Shown here: positions 11,380 through 56,187 of the stretch, piece after piece
Position numbering within the stretch: the first letter of the stretch is position 1
Layout of the letters: every line of letters starts with the position of its first letter
Assembly: GCF_001039355.2 (NCBI RefSeq)
Contig: NW_019774714.1
Span: 430,091 to 494,090, forward strand
Direction: 5' to 3'
DNA: 64,000 nucleotides
From: Lingula anatina
Taxonomy: Eukaryota; Brachiopoda; Lingulata; Lingulida; Lingulidae
Program-made: the position numbers and the translations under genes
The notes under the pieces: model-generated
What the model saw: the letters and a program-made list of their open reading frames with translations, nothing else
Databases searched by the model: none
What the model was told of the DNA's origin: nothing

Positions 11380-14047
11380 TCTATCTCGGTGATTCAAAAT
11401 CATTAACTTTTAACAACGTTTTAATGTTTGCTTTTTAAAAAGGCATCTACCTCATACGGTAGACGACTTAGTTACTGCAATAACGTGCATTAGCTGCAAT
11501 GGGATAATGGCCCTTAGATGTAAAATTACCTCAAATAGCACATTTATCCCTATGTGACCTTATTATGAACATGCATGTAACCCATGGTTTTCATTGATTG
11601 TCGTGATGACAACTTGCTATCGGATACGAGATACGCGAGGCATACTATTGTAACTTGCAATGTTCTATAATATCGTAAACAGTGTGCATTTGTATCAATG
11701 TAGCCTTGTTACATTACCTGCCGCAGCTGACATCTTGTATACGGATCAGAAGCAGGATGAAATATGTGACACCGATCTCGCTCACCGAATGACAAGTAAA
11801 AGCGACTACTGGCATAGAATAATAATAATCGGTGTGAATTTGCTGAGGTATCGGATCGCAAGTGATGGAAGTGTTATTTTATCAGGACCTTGAACGAAAC
11901 TCACTCATGGAAATTGCGAAAAAAATTCCGTCACATATTTGCTTAGCTTTTGTTTTGAACTTTGGCTCAGGCCTCGGCTCTGTGGATTCACACGAGATCA
12001 CTGCTGAATTCTTCCTTTATGCCCGCGATCAAAGACCTTTACTCCGGCTTAGGTGAGGTCGGCTTAACTGACCCCTAAGTTTTGATAACATTACGACCCA
12101 ATAGAACTAATACCTGTCGTCTCCGTCATATCCAGGGTTTTGCTAGGAGGTGGGCGAGGGGGGGGTAGACGGGAGAGGGGGGGGGGACAAAAAAATAGAG
12201 GTTATAAGGACTGGAAAATTAAAGGGAATATGCATTATATGAAAGTAATATGTAGAGCATAGGAATGGAAAATTTCTTGATTTTGTCCCGTTTCGCTTAT
12301 CGTACCGTCATTTTGGGACAGAGAAAGGTGGACTTCCGATGCTCTGAACGGGGGGGGGGGGTAACATATTCAGGTACATCTACATTTGTACAGGTAACTG
12401 AACCCAACAAACAGTAAGAAGATACAATTACATTAGTAATGACACATACACCTGCTAAGTCGAAAACCATAACAGACTTAAACATTCACTTTAAAGGTTT
12501 AAGCATCATGTATACCCCGTGTGTGTGTGTGGTGGGGGGGGGGGGGGGGGGGGGGGGTCACTGGAAACCCACCTTTAAATAATCACCATGTGTAATACAG
12601 ATTTGAGTTTTTCAGAGATATGCAAATCCCGGGTTCACTTTAATTATGCTGAGAGGGGAAACATTTATAGGTAACGGCGAGTTCTTGCCGCCCTAGCAAC
12701 ACGAAGTACAGAGGTACAGATGTCTGCGGGTATAATAGTCATGTTATGTATTATATATTGCGCAGAAATATGCGTTCAGCCAGGCGATCAGTAACATGAT
12801 AACTATATTTTCAGTCATGGGAGGAGGGGGGGGGGGTAATAATTCTTTTTCTAACTGAAGATAGAAACTAAGTTACCAACCCAACAAAACATCTGGCCAA
12901 AATTACGTAAAATAGCAGTCGGTGTACACTAAAATAATATGGCGAGTGAGAAACTTCTTTTGGGGTGCATCTGTTGGCCTAATTCAAGAATTCTTTGAGT
13001 GAGCTACTTACATTTCAATTTTAAATTACATTGACATTTGAATATTTGTATATTCGGTCGACTCCCGCGTTACATACTAATGCATACGTCTGAACTGTTC
13101 ATGATAACGTACGAGGTGCAAAAGCGATTTATACTACTGCTTGCGTAAGTGTTGGAAATTTCCATCAGTCCCTTTAAATGCTCCTACTTCTTGGCTGTTT
13201 ATTTATAAATATCACGTGACTCGTGACTCATGGGCAAAAGTTAGGGCTGTGATATGTGATGTCGAATGTATGTGCAGTGTAGTCAGTTGTCGGTCTGGAC
13301 ACAATACAAAACTATACTTGAGACCTGCAGTGCTCTTCTTTAGACCCGGGAAAAGATCAACGTACATTACTCCGATTGCTGTTATTGTCAACAAAAAACT
13401 GTTTGCGTATCACAATCCACTAGCGGATCGAGGATTTTGTCAAGGAGGGAGGGGGGGATAATCAATGTGCACTAGACTAACAAAAGAGACGACGGGACAA
13501 TTTTACCATAATGTCTATAAAAACAGAGATTGTAAATTGCTTGGTTTTTGCCTCTTGTCGTTCATACCACTATTTTTGGAGGTAGAGTGGGTTCACATGG
13601 GGAGGGGGGGGGAGGGAGGGGGCGTGGACAAAGCTGCCCCTTTGCACTCGCCATTGCAATGTATAACAGTATTCCGGTCAATAATTTGCAAATTACAAGG
13701 TGTAGCAGGGGAAGATGGGTGGAGATGGTGCGGGAGGGGGGTATAAAATTCGGGGGGAAACTCTTTTCCATGTTTAAGTATCAGAGGTTAGACCAAAAAT
13801 ATTTTTGAACATCAGCAGCGCATCTTCAGTTCATATATACATTTTCCACAGTGGTTCATACATGTATAATACATACCAAATGTATACAATGTTCGCTGTT
13901 ATTAAAAAAAAAAAAAGAACCAGTGGCTTTTTATAAGTCTTTATAAACATTATGCTTGTCTTTATCGATTTGAAAATTCCCCCTGTTGAAGTCAATAAAA
14001 CATATCGGAAATCCCGATTAATTTTTATTTAAAAAATAAAGAATTGA

Positions 14048-14082
<35 letters not shown>

Positions 14083-14577
14083 GTTGCGACCGTCAGAGCG
14101 TCCAATATAAAAAAAAACAAACAAATGGATGGATTCACTTCAACTTCCAAATATTTTGTATAACTGAATAATGGCAATATTTATACCAAATAAACTCTCC
14201 TTCTCCAATGCTGTCTCCATTCATAAAGTCAGCTTCTCTATCACACTAACGTGATAGCTACCAGTGAGCGAGCGACTGACGTAGTCAATGTAATCATACA
14301 AGTAACTTACAACATTAATTAATCATAAGAAAGGGCATTTTAAATTACTGGCGAATACATTCATTTATCAAATCTGTCTGAATATACAATAATAATCGAC
14401 CCTGAAAAGGGTGAACTTTTAACAAGGAGTGCCGGAGTATAGAACGACTTGAGTGCTCCCGTCTCTGTTTTGAGATGGCCCCTACCAGTATATCGCAGGA
14501 AGTCTTATTCCGCTTGATTAATCGTTCTTGCCATCTTGTTACTTTAAATCGGGTTTTTCACGCATAAATCGGTATTT
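11380..14577. other. Gene-free interval with G-tracts and interspersed repeats
   Basis: No coding exon recognised on either strand. It contains several guanine runs, the longest 24 G at 12534-12557, with others near 12350 and 12829. G-rich repeat-like blocks occur around 12131-12190 and 13421-13750, the latter starting GCGGATCGAGGATTTTG, which resembles common invertebrate interspersed repeats. An ATA/ATT microsatellite lies at about 14052-14082. Open frames in the G-rich block are compositional. Confidence 0.55.
13421..13750. repeat. G-rich interspersed repeat (unclassified)
   Basis: A stretch with several GGAGGGRGGGGGG blocks interrupted by ordinary sequence. A similar G-rich block with a comparable lead-in (CCAGGGTTTTGC) occurs near 12131. 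Ends and target duplications are not clear, so no class is assigned. Confidence 0.35.
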
Positions 14578-15229
14578 CTAGCCGTCATTTTGATAATAGT
14601 TCGTGAGAGGATATTCCGCTCTGCTGTCTACCGTCCTGAAAGAGATTTCGTTATACCCTGCCTTCTCCACCTCTTCATTTTCAATCCTTTTCAAAAATGT
14701 CTTATATTGTTTCCATTTGTAAAGACGCCAAGCTCCAAGTATTACAAGAATTATAAACAAAGTCGCTCCTATTATGACTCCAGATACTACGCCTGGATCT
14801 GCCTGCGTGACGGGATCATTGGCAGAATCCTCTTCCGAATCTTCTGTAAGAGAGATGATAAAAGTGAAAATAAAACAAAAGGAGTAAGGCGCAAATAACC
14901 CTCAACCAGGGCCACAGATTGATTTCTGACAAGATATTCACGGGTTTTTCTCTTGCTCATTCTATGCACTTTGTTCTCCACTGAGAACTTGTGTACATAA
15001 TTAACAGCATCAAATAGCTGGCCTTGGGTAGAGAACGCGCAGATCATGATTGCTTCGTCCACCTAACACAATTATTACACCTTACATGTACCTGATGGTT
15101 GATACTGCGACCTGAGCCTTGGGACTTATGTACTATAAACAGATACATATGCTTTAGAAGTTTCAGTACTATACTAAAAGGGGATATAGAGATTGCCATT
15201 GATTCATTAATACTCCTTTTCATGTTATG

Positions 15230-15267
<38 letters not shown>

Positions 15268-17475
15268 AATACCAGCAATACTAACCTGCACAGTTGGTTT
15301 CGTCCGAGAAATCGCCACACTGGTTTAATCCATTACACTTCACGTTCTCCCCAACACACTGTCCTCCTCCACACAAGAACTGGTCAGCTCTGCATGGTGC
15401 TAGAAGAAGAGAAGGGGATGAAAAAAAAAAAAACGCTAATTGTTGCTTTGAGTGGTAACTTTTCACAGGAGTGAAAGATAAAAGGTCAATTTGTGTCCTT
15501 TTAGCTCTTTTGAGATGGCCCCGTAATCCAGAGCTTGTTTGATTATTCATGAAATCTTGCTCGCACATGTCCCAACATAACTTGTCGCTAATACAACATA
15601 TTTTTAGCAACCACGCCCGCCGTCTAATATTCAGCTTTTTTCTGTGGGGAATGTATCCTATTCCTTACGGCACTTTTAAAACTTTTTAAGCTGGACAGAT
15701 TTGCGGTTAGTAACAACCTCTACCCACAACAGTCTGATGAAGGCCTACATGTACATCCCACCTTGTTTTATAATTATCAAATATGATCCGACTACCAAGC
15801 TAATAAACATTTGGACAGATATGGATTTATAACGTACTCTGTAGCTAGATCTACTTGAGTTATTGTTTCATATCGGCGTGCTTGCTTTTAAATAAAACTT
15901 TCTTGTTCCTTTTACTATTTCATTATTCCAATTCTCATCAGTAGTGTATTGAATTATTATGATGAAAAAATCATATCTTATCATTATATCTTTATTCTCT
16001 TATATCACTATGTCTCAACGACGGGTTGTCTCGTAATTAAGGTGATGGGAACAGGCGTAGCCATTGAGGGTGTGTCTCTAGACTGAGAGAAAAAAGGATT
16101 AGTGTTTACATATTACACTGTATTTTTAATGCTTTATTTACTCTGTGAGTTATTGATGCGTCATCATCGGTCGCACTCCCTCTAAGAGGCCAGTTGGGTG
16201 CAGTGATGACGTCTTTTTTTTTTCAAAAGCTCTCGCTGTAAGTAAATCTGCACAAAACACAATGTGCATTTGATATCCACATTATCCTTATGCGAGCAAA
16301 ACAACAACAAAGTTTTAATCGGACGGTGAATAACACAATATTACGGTAAAGGTTTTAATGCTTAGCTGTTACAGCTAGGAATTATCATGCCCGAAAACTG
16401 CGCACATTGCAGAAAATAAAAATAAATAAATAAAAATGTAAATATGAGAGAGCCTCCTTAAGAGTTATATCACAAATAAATCTTTCTCGTTTAAAACATC
16501 CCTGTCACAATGTTTTCACTTCTTTTTTAGAAGTTTACTCATCGTTTTCATTTTTCTAAGAAACTCGATTCCCGTCAAATAAATATATAAATAAATATAT
16601 AAACACATAAAAATACTACCTTGATAATAGGCCGTGAACAGTAGACTGAAACCCCTATCAACACCAGAGGAGTCTGTTCTGAAATGCACAGTCACGGACG
16701 TTGAGGAGGTAAGGAAATACAAGCCACTTCTACGGCCACACAGCGGTGCTGTCGGTATAATCGGGCTTGCGACGCTATTACCATCGTGAAGAGTCAAATT
16801 ATCAAATTTACATTGACCGTCCGTGCTTTCCTCTATCTCAAATCTCTGCAGGACCAGTATGAGTCCAACGCCCCCCGTGGCTGTTGCGGTGAAGACGCAG
16901 TTCATGTTGTTGTCGTACGTTAACGCGGTGCTCGCCTCTATTCGCCCTTCTGCTGCCTGTACGTGACCGTAACATGTTTCCGTTAAGTAGTACACTGAAT
17001 AAATGAAGTAATAATGATAATGAATAAAGACCGATTCAGGTAACACTGCAATCTAGGTAAGAAAATATGTTGTGTTGTTTCGTTGCTATGGAGAATACGT
17101 CATAGACGCGTTTTCTGCTGGTAGGCCTATATATCATGGTGTGGGGATAACGTTATTATTCTGATTAATCACGAGACAGAGAGTATAAACAGTTAACGTT
17201 GAAATAATGATCACTTTATTACATTAACTTAGCTAAAGACTACTTTGTTTAGACAAAATACAAAAATAGCAATGTGTCATGGCTTCAGATATTGTTCTTA
17301 TTTTATTCATTTAACTATTTTGGAACTATTGTAGCCTGTCAATAAATAAAATGAACTTACCAGAATCTGAGTCCAGACCTTTAACATATCCAAACGTACA
17401 GAGAACAGCGACGAAAAAACAAGAGGGCAATCCACCCGTCTGTTGCAAACCGCCCCAGCAACCGTTCAAATACAT
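14578..17475 (-). CDS. CUB-LDLa single-pass membrane protein (~289 aa)
   Basis: Four exons in minus order, 17361-17475, 16620-16994, 15286-15399 and 14578-14843, all joined in phase 1. Exon 1 gives a signal peptide (hydrophobic core SCFFVAVLCTFG). Exon 2 is one CUB domain (about residues 44-163) with four cysteines (TCYG, NMNC, GQCKFD, LCGRR) and the DNLTLHDG strand. Exon 3 is one LDL-receptor class A repeat with six cysteines and the calcium loop CGDFSDETNC. Exon 4 holds an acidic stalk, a transmembrane helix (about 221-241) and a ~48-residue cytoplasmic tail containing several tyrosines (AGYNEI, NYYQ). The layout resembles a shortened NETO or LRP10/12-type receptor accessory protein, but the ligand cannot be inferred. 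Each domain sits on its own phase-1 exon, the classical mark of exon shuffling. Confidence 0.85.
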
Positions 17476-17915
17476 TGTTTACAACGTTCTGTAAAATACG
17501 ACCCAAGACTTGTGATCATAATTACTTATAAAAATCTCTTAATGCACGGAATCCAGTAGTTTATTCTCCGGCTGCAGCCATTTCCGAACTAGGTGAGAGA
17601 CGGACGACCTGACATCCCTGACGCAGTTTGCAGTTTCTTCTCTTCTTTATACGGGCTATCACGCTTGGATTGAAATCTCCTCTCTGGTCTGATTTTTAGA
17701 CATGAAAATCTGTCAATAGCGGCAATTAAGCCGTCTCCCGTGTGATTACAGCACTCCAAATCCACCTATTGACACGGATAGATAAAGCAGTCGGCACGGA
17801 GAGGTGTACACAGTGACGCTTATCACTGGATTAGTGTAGGGAGTACCGATTGCGTTAGAGAAGATTGGGTTCTGATCTAATCATCAATAAATACTACTTG
17901 AAGAATAGCCTTGAA

Positions 17916-17981
<66 letters not shown>

Positions 17982-18636
17982 GAGAGAGACCCACAAGAGT
18001 GCGTTCGGGTATAATCATGCTTTTACGCCATATTCGGCTAAAACTTAGTAATGTGCTAAAAATTAAAGAAACGCTCACTATAGACCTTTTAATAATCAGG
18101 CCTATGACGTTTCCAGTATTGAGAAGTAACGAATGCTGGCCACAAAAAATTTTAGGCCTACCACCAATACAGGTGTAGGCTACCCTTTCGCAAAGAGCAG
18201 ATCCAACACGGCCAGATTTGTTTAAATAAAGAACAGAAAACTGTAGATATCAAAATGATTAATATTTACTTTAAACACTATTTCATCTTAGTTTATCTCG
18301 TAGAAATTATTTATCAATGCTTAAAGATAAAAACAAAATATATCTGTAGAATCGATCATATGTTTATTGAATTAGCAGGCAGAAAGATGACATTTATTTA
18401 CACAGTACAAAATAATATCAATGATTTTAAAATTAACCTTCGAAGCGATAGTGAATAGTTCCACAGAATGTGTGACGATAGATGAAGGTTTCAATAAGTC
18501 TATATCGTATCATTTAATAAACAAAAAATGATATTTGTATACAATAGGCAATGGTAACGAGCGCAAGGCATATTCTTTCTCTATTTACTTTTGTTATTCT
18601 CTAAAACGATAAAAACCTGTAAATTTTTACAGGTGT
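17476..18636. other. Intergenic, upstream of the CUB-LDLa gene
   Basis: The promoter of the CUB-LDLa gene should lie just above 17475. A compound (CT)n(CA)n microsatellite runs from about 17918 to 17979. I see no gene; the open frame 18255-18458 is AT-rich and unrecognised. Confidence 0.5.
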
Positions 18637-19066
18637 GTTATTGAAAGCATTCTAGCGTACGGAATTATAATATGGTATAGCGGAACAGCTGGGGAGGAAA
18701 GGAAGAAATTAACAAACGTAAAAACTGCAAGCAGGATTATCGGGCAGGATCTCCCCAAGCTGGATGATATTTTTAAAGACAGGATGGAGAAAAGAATTGT
18801 CATGCCATGAAAGACTCTTTCCATCCTGCATCATCTCTTTATACGTTTTTACCAAGCAACAGTAGACTTTTAACTTTTAAAGGCAGTAAACGCTTTTTAA
18901 ACAGCTTTTATCCAAGTGCAGTGACGCATTTTAATTTGATCTCAAAACTAAATTCTTAATTAATTTATTTATTGTATTATTTTATTATTTTGCTCTGTAT
19001 ATTGCTCCAAAAGGAAAATGATTTCCGATTTTTATAATTGGCTAAATAAACTCTTATCTTATCTTA
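18637..19066 (+). mobile_element. LINE 3' fragment: broken reverse-transcriptase ORF end plus tail
   Basis: On the plus strand the reading begins VIESILAYGIIIWYSG, then VKTASRIIGQDLPKLDDIF. After a frameshift near 18805-18820 it continues with HPASSLYTFLPSNSRLL and KRFLNSFYPSAV. This matches the C-terminal region shared by CR1/Rex1-like non-LTR retrotransposons (VI[ED]S...FG...WYG; KTA[SG][RK]IIG). It ends in an AT-rich 3' UTR and a TCTTA-type tail (about 19045-19066). A 5'-truncated, dead copy. Confidence 0.75.
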
Positions 19067-20889
19067 AAAAGAAATGAAAATTTAACAAGTTTTCTCCGAC
19101 ATAAAGCTGCATATTACCCTGCTATTTCTGAAGTACGGAATTCAGGATTGCCATTAGTATTATTCTGGATTAATAAGAGGCAATGCGTATGAAATCACCC
19201 TTTTTTTCAGCATGTGAAAATGAACATATCAGCAACGCGTGAAATTGTTTTTGAGTTTACTTAAAACATTTTCTCCCTATGCGAAAGTACTGGGTACACC
19301 GTTTGCCTGCGTACTCGAGACGTAAACGACGTCGGTATAACGAAACAGCTGTGGGCATTTTTTGATACGTTAGTGCTGTACGATACGAGTGTGACAGTAC
19401 TTTTACCTGAACAATGTTCAAAATGGGACAAGTGACCACGTCGGTTGCAAAAGTCATTCATTCATTCAATATAAAATCTTGAGTTTTAATACGATTTTGA
19501 TCTGATTTATATATTATATAAATAGCTTACATATATAGGCAAATCGATTGGTCGAGCGGTTTGAATTTATTGGGTTAAGACCATAACTGACATGCTCAAT
19601 ATTCACATTCCCGATAATTTGATGTTCAGGGGGGTCATCCCCCTACCCCAACAAACATCGAGGTTCAAATAACCTCTTGCTTACTTAAGTAAGTTTTCCG
19701 ATCAATCATATTTTAGTATTCAACTGTTTGCAGTTGGTTGCTTGGTAGTCTCAAAGAGATGGTAATACACAAGGCAGTGTTAAAAAGATTTATCTAAATT
19801 TTAGAAAGAGCCATGCCATCAACCCTCATTTCCCCACGTTAATCCAACACTGCCTGTAAAGCAGCTTCTTAATCAGCAATTTACGAACCAAAACACGAAC
19901 AAACGTAGCCAAGTGTATAGAATTTCTTGACTTTTTCACTCTTGGAGTGCATTACTATGCGGTTTTGTAACATTTCCTGCTACACTGAAGGAGTTACAGT
20001 ATCCAAAAATTTTCAACTTTTATCAACACAGAAACACAAAACCTTATTCTGTCCATTCAATGATCTAGAGCATGACACTGTGAAACAACTATCAGTATAT
20101 AATTCCAGTTGAACACTATCCTGACAAACTACACGTGGTACATGTATAACAGGGCAAATAATGGTAAATCTTTCATGGTAACATAATGATATTGTACCAT
20201 ATTATTTGTATAAATATCCCGTAAAGAATAAGTTGCTTATTGCATCTAAATAACTGTTATAAATCTCATTTGGTATGCCAGCAAATGTGGAAGTGAAAGT
20301 GAGAGAAAGAAACAAACCGCTCCCTCAGTCATCACTAAAAAGTTTAGTGCAATTACAGTTTTTGACAAATTTTCACACCTAGGGATTAGATCCAGAATTC
20401 TCTTCTTTACTGTAGCTGTCACTTTTATGCAGCCATCAGTACAGTATTACACAAAGTAATTTGTTAGCTAAGCAACAGCCCACTATTTGAAAGCTACTGC
20501 AAATTGCAAATTGGTCTCATATAATGAGAACAAATGTCCCTCAATAAAATGCTGTTTAATACAACATGTACAGCATACACCAACTAAAATGGTCCAATGT
20601 TGCCACTGAGGGTCACAATCATAAAAGGAAAATCTTAAATTATTTTTGCTGCTTGGTTTAAAGACCATATTCCCAATAAAGAAGTAAGGTAGGCATCTTT
20701 TTATGTCAAAAGGACATTTCATCAAACAGGACCCATATTTTAAGAGATTCACCATTTGGAGGCTCCTAGGATTGTGTCTGCTATATCCTTCTGGGTTAAA
20801 ATATGGCGGACCTAGCATTTTGACAGTTTGGCTGTTTTGACAGTTAGACCCCATTTTTATAATTAACTTGTTGGAAAACCGCATGTATC
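19067..20889. other. Intergenic and MPHOSPH6 3' flank, nothing recognised
   Basis: AT-rich DNA with no recognisable exon. Part of the right end is presumably the 3' UTR of MPHOSPH6, whose stop is at 20890-20892. The 133-codon antisense frame 20483-20884 shows no family feature and probably lies in that UTR. Confidence 0.5.
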
Positions 20890-22993
20890 TCAGTCATCAC
20901 TGGGTTTCATGAATTCTTTTTTACTCTTTTTTCTTTTTACAGAGTCTCTTTCCTCTTGTTCATCATCTTTTGCTGATGATCTTTGACGCTTTTTGGTAAA
21001 TTTTTTTGCTATTGTACCCACAAGCGATTCATATCTGTAAGAGAAAATGAAGACAAAAATAAATAGAGGAAAAAACAAACTTTTTCACTTGCTCGCAAAA
21101 ATTGTATGCTTCTAAAGTATACCCTTTTAAAGGTACAAACTAAGATTTTTTCCATTTTCCTCAAGTCCAAAATTGTGAGGAAATATCATACTGTAAGAAT
21201 TATCCATAATCACTGCCCACATTATACAGTATAAAATATGTAAACATTTATATATGACTATGCCGATTATAACATCCAGTAACACTTATAGTATGGTCAA
21301 ACTAACCTTAAGTAACTACACATACACATACATTCTTACCATAGTAACATAACAATGTGAAGAATGAAGTATCTATTTTATATTTATGTTTTCATGTATG
21401 AGTAGCAATCTTAGATTTACTTTATGTACTACGTCATCACCATCTCTATGGTGTATTTGCTCCAATAAACGTTCTTCATATAACTTCATATAACTGGTGT
21501 ATCACAAGCAATATACTGCCACTGACCTATTTGCCATTTCTTCATCATCCACACTGTTAATTTTTTCTCTCTCTTCTGAAGCTGCCAGCTCTCCTTCTGT
21601 CTCTAGCCTCTTCACTAACTTCTACAAACAACAACATAAGGCAGAAATGAGAAAAATATTGACCTGAAGTGTTTAAAGCTTTTAATTTACAAATTCTGAA
21701 GATTTTGAGGTTACATATGGGAAATGTGAAAGGGGGAGTTCTATATGATGTGATTGTAGGGCTCCAAATACCAATATGAGTGGGGGGAAAAGTCTATTGG
21801 TCCCTTGGGCAAGCAAGGTCTAAGAATCTACTCATCCAAAGCATAAAACAGTGACCAGTAACTGATTAAAAATTGCAAAATTTCACTGACCCAGCTGGCT
21901 TCAATTTTACTGGTATTTGCCATAGGCCAATGTTAATGTCACAGATTGAGGTATCTTAGGCATCCTTTGTTGCCCTTCCAACATCCTATCATAAACTGTT
22001 TTTATGCTACTTACTTCTAATTCTGGATTAAACCCTTTGAATGACATTCTACCAAATTTTAAGTCTTCTATTGGTACTAGGCTTGGTTCCGTGACAAAGT
22101 TATTTCTGTAAATAAGGTGAAATGATGCAAGAAAAGTGCATCATACAAATGACAGGCGCATGGTGACAGATCTAATTAATTTTGTAATTTGCACTTTAAC
22201 ATTTCTTTCACAGCCTGTCAGGTCACATCATACTCTTTCATAAACTTATTAACCAGTACCATGGGGTCAGTTCAACTTAGAAATCAAATAGTACATTATA
22301 TTTGCCATACAAANTTAAGTGGGGGGGGGGGGGGTAACCATTCAGAAATGAAAATTCATGATTGGAACTAGGAAATTCTGCTTGGCACTCCATAGTTTTG
22401 TGCTTATAACTTAATGTGGTTGAAACAACGGAGGGGAGGGGGTTGGGTCCTTTGCCTGATGTGTACAGCTTCTCTCTAAAAAGTGTATTTGCAGGCATGA
22501 GCACGGATGCCTGTCTTCACTTACTCTTTCTGTTTGAGTTCTGGTATGTCTAGAACCCAGTGCTCATCATCAATGACTCGCTGTCTTTCCTCTTCATTCT
22601 GAACTTGTTCTGCTTTAACTGTGCATCTTTTCATAAACTGTGACAAAATTAAAATCAATTAGACCGAAGTAATCAATAAACAGTGCATATTTAGGTAAAG
22701 TTATAACACCAGTATAATAACTTACATGTATCTATAGCTATATCATGACTAGTAACATAATACGCTGGCCGTGATCGTGTTGCTTACATGTACAAATGTT
22801 CATGGTTGAAGGTTAACACGGGGTGCGCACATGCTGTAAGTTTTAGATATTTCTATCGAGTATGAACAATTCAGAAATAGCCTGTCTATTAAGATGTTGT
22901 TAATCATTATAATTATCGCAATGAAAATACCTTCATCTGAAGTAAATTCTTTGAAAGCTTGGTCTTCGAGGAAGACCCATGTGGACCTGCCAT
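20890..22993 (-). CDS. MPHOSPH6: M-phase phosphoprotein 6, nuclear exosome cofactor
   Basis: Five exons in minus order, 22931-22993, 22525-22637, 22015-22105, 21527-21621 and 20890-21034, with fully matching phases give 168 aa (human about 160). Conserved blocks appear in order: KTKLSKNLLQMKFM at the N-terminus, DDEHWVLDIPELK, the family core FGRMSFKGFNPE, then DDEEMANRYESLVGTI, KKF and a lysine-rich C-terminus ending KKEFMKPSDD. The family protein binds the nuclear RNA exosome with the MTR4 helicase and helps 5.8S rRNA 3' end maturation. The basic tail fits RNA binding. The gene lies head to head with TDRD12, the two start codons about 730 bp apart. Confidence 0.96.
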
Positions 22994-23723
22994 CTTTACC
23001 ATCTACGTAATTAGGTCAAGTTATTATTAGTACAACTGACCTAGAAATTTCATTTCTATCGTGCGAGCAAATGCTCGTATCTCCAGCAGTGGATTTGTGA
23101 GCAATATTTCACTTATATGCGTACTCAGACACTTCAATTTTACATGTGTCGAAGATGCGAAACAGTCCTCTGAAGATGTGGGATTTCTGTGCCAGGAGAT
23201 TTGACTAGGCAAGGTCCTGACTAGTCTGGTATATTTCAAAGACATGTGTTCGGTTTTGCAGCGTCGGTCAAGATGTTGCCGCGAAAATTGCTAATTTCGT
23301 TTTTAATCGGTTTTATATACTGTATATCTGGTACTGTATATAGCATGGTCAACATATATACGTGTCCATGATCGTGGGACTAGAGTTTAAGAATTAAGCT
23401 GTGTCGAACATTGAAGCAGTACGTCTTTACATATACATATGTAGTTATTCGGCATTAAATTTGTAAACCAGATATTCACGATATTTAAGTCCCTGCACAA
23501 CTGAACTTTAAGCATGAATAAGATCTATAGATCCCCGCAAATAAATGAACCCCACCTCTGCAGAGAAGACTTTGGGTGAAAGCTGAGATCTTTGGGATCT
23601 TGTGTTTGCACATCATTATGAGCAGGTAGATTTTATGTCTTTTATGTTATTCAGATGCCAACAGCCCCATCTTCTTTAATGAAGAAAAAAAGGAGTGAAG
23701 ATTTATAATCCGCATTATAAAGC
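22994..23723. promoter_or_regulatory. Divergent promoter region MPHOSPH6 / TDRD12
   Basis: About 730 bp separate the minus-strand MPHOSPH6 start (22993) and the plus-strand TDRD12 start (23724). Both promoters must lie here unless distal 5' exons exist. TATA-like AT stretches occur near 23310-23345, but no core element can be assigned with confidence. Confidence 0.5.
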
Positions 23724-55366
<31,643 letters not shown>

Positions 55367-56187
55367 GATGGCCTGCCATTTTGTTACAGATTTGAATGGT
55401 TCTTTTTGGTCTAAACCAAATCCATTATTAAAGCATGATGTCCTAGATGCGTTTACCAAAGCAACAAACAAGACTTGTAAATACAGACCCAGATTTGGGC
55501 AGCTGCCTTGTTATAAATCAGAATGGTGCCATTTCTTTAAGTTTTTTTATTTTCATTTTTTGGCAGGGAAGAGTTTTATAGTTTTTTTAACGTTGCAGAA
55601 TTATCTTATGAATCTTAATTTGTAACTTTGAACAATACTGGTCATTTTCTACAGAAATATTATGTAATATGCCTATGCACGTATGTGTTAGTGGAATGCA
55701 TTCTTATTTTATGTATTAATATAAGTCAGAGAAGTGCTGTAGTGTGTAGATATGTTCAGTATTTTATTAAATAACATTACTTTGCACAAGTCACAAATTG
55801 TACATTGAATAGAATTCAGGGTATAAAAAAGTTGTGATATTTGTGATAATATTTTTTTTTTATTTTAGGCAATAAAACAGTTATGCTTGTCCACTGTGTC
55901 AGTGTCTTCAAATTGGAGAACTTCCCAATACTTATTTCTATAGCTTCATGTCATAATCATGATTTTGTATTTAATTTATTCATAATTATTAATAATATTA
56001 CAGGACATTTCACAGCTGAAAGCTTTTAAGACATCTATCACATTCCCACTTAACTGCAGGATATTGAAAATCTGTTTAATTTACCATTACATTTCACATA
56101 CTGCTTAACAAGCATATCCAATACTTGGCATGAACCAAACACCATACAAACATTTACTGACAATCATACATTAAACATTGCTTGTTT
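55367..56187 (+). other. TDRD12 3' UTR and converging gene ends
   Basis: Follows the TDRD12 stop. A clear AATAAA at 55871-55876 after a T-tract is the best plus-strand polyadenylation signal. RABGGTA converges from the right (stop 56188-56190). The interval has no coding exon I can support. Confidence 0.6.

Noticed and set aside
13465-13808. Overlapping Gly/Arg/Pro-rich open frames
   Set aside because: Produced by the G-rich repeat; no signal of coding.
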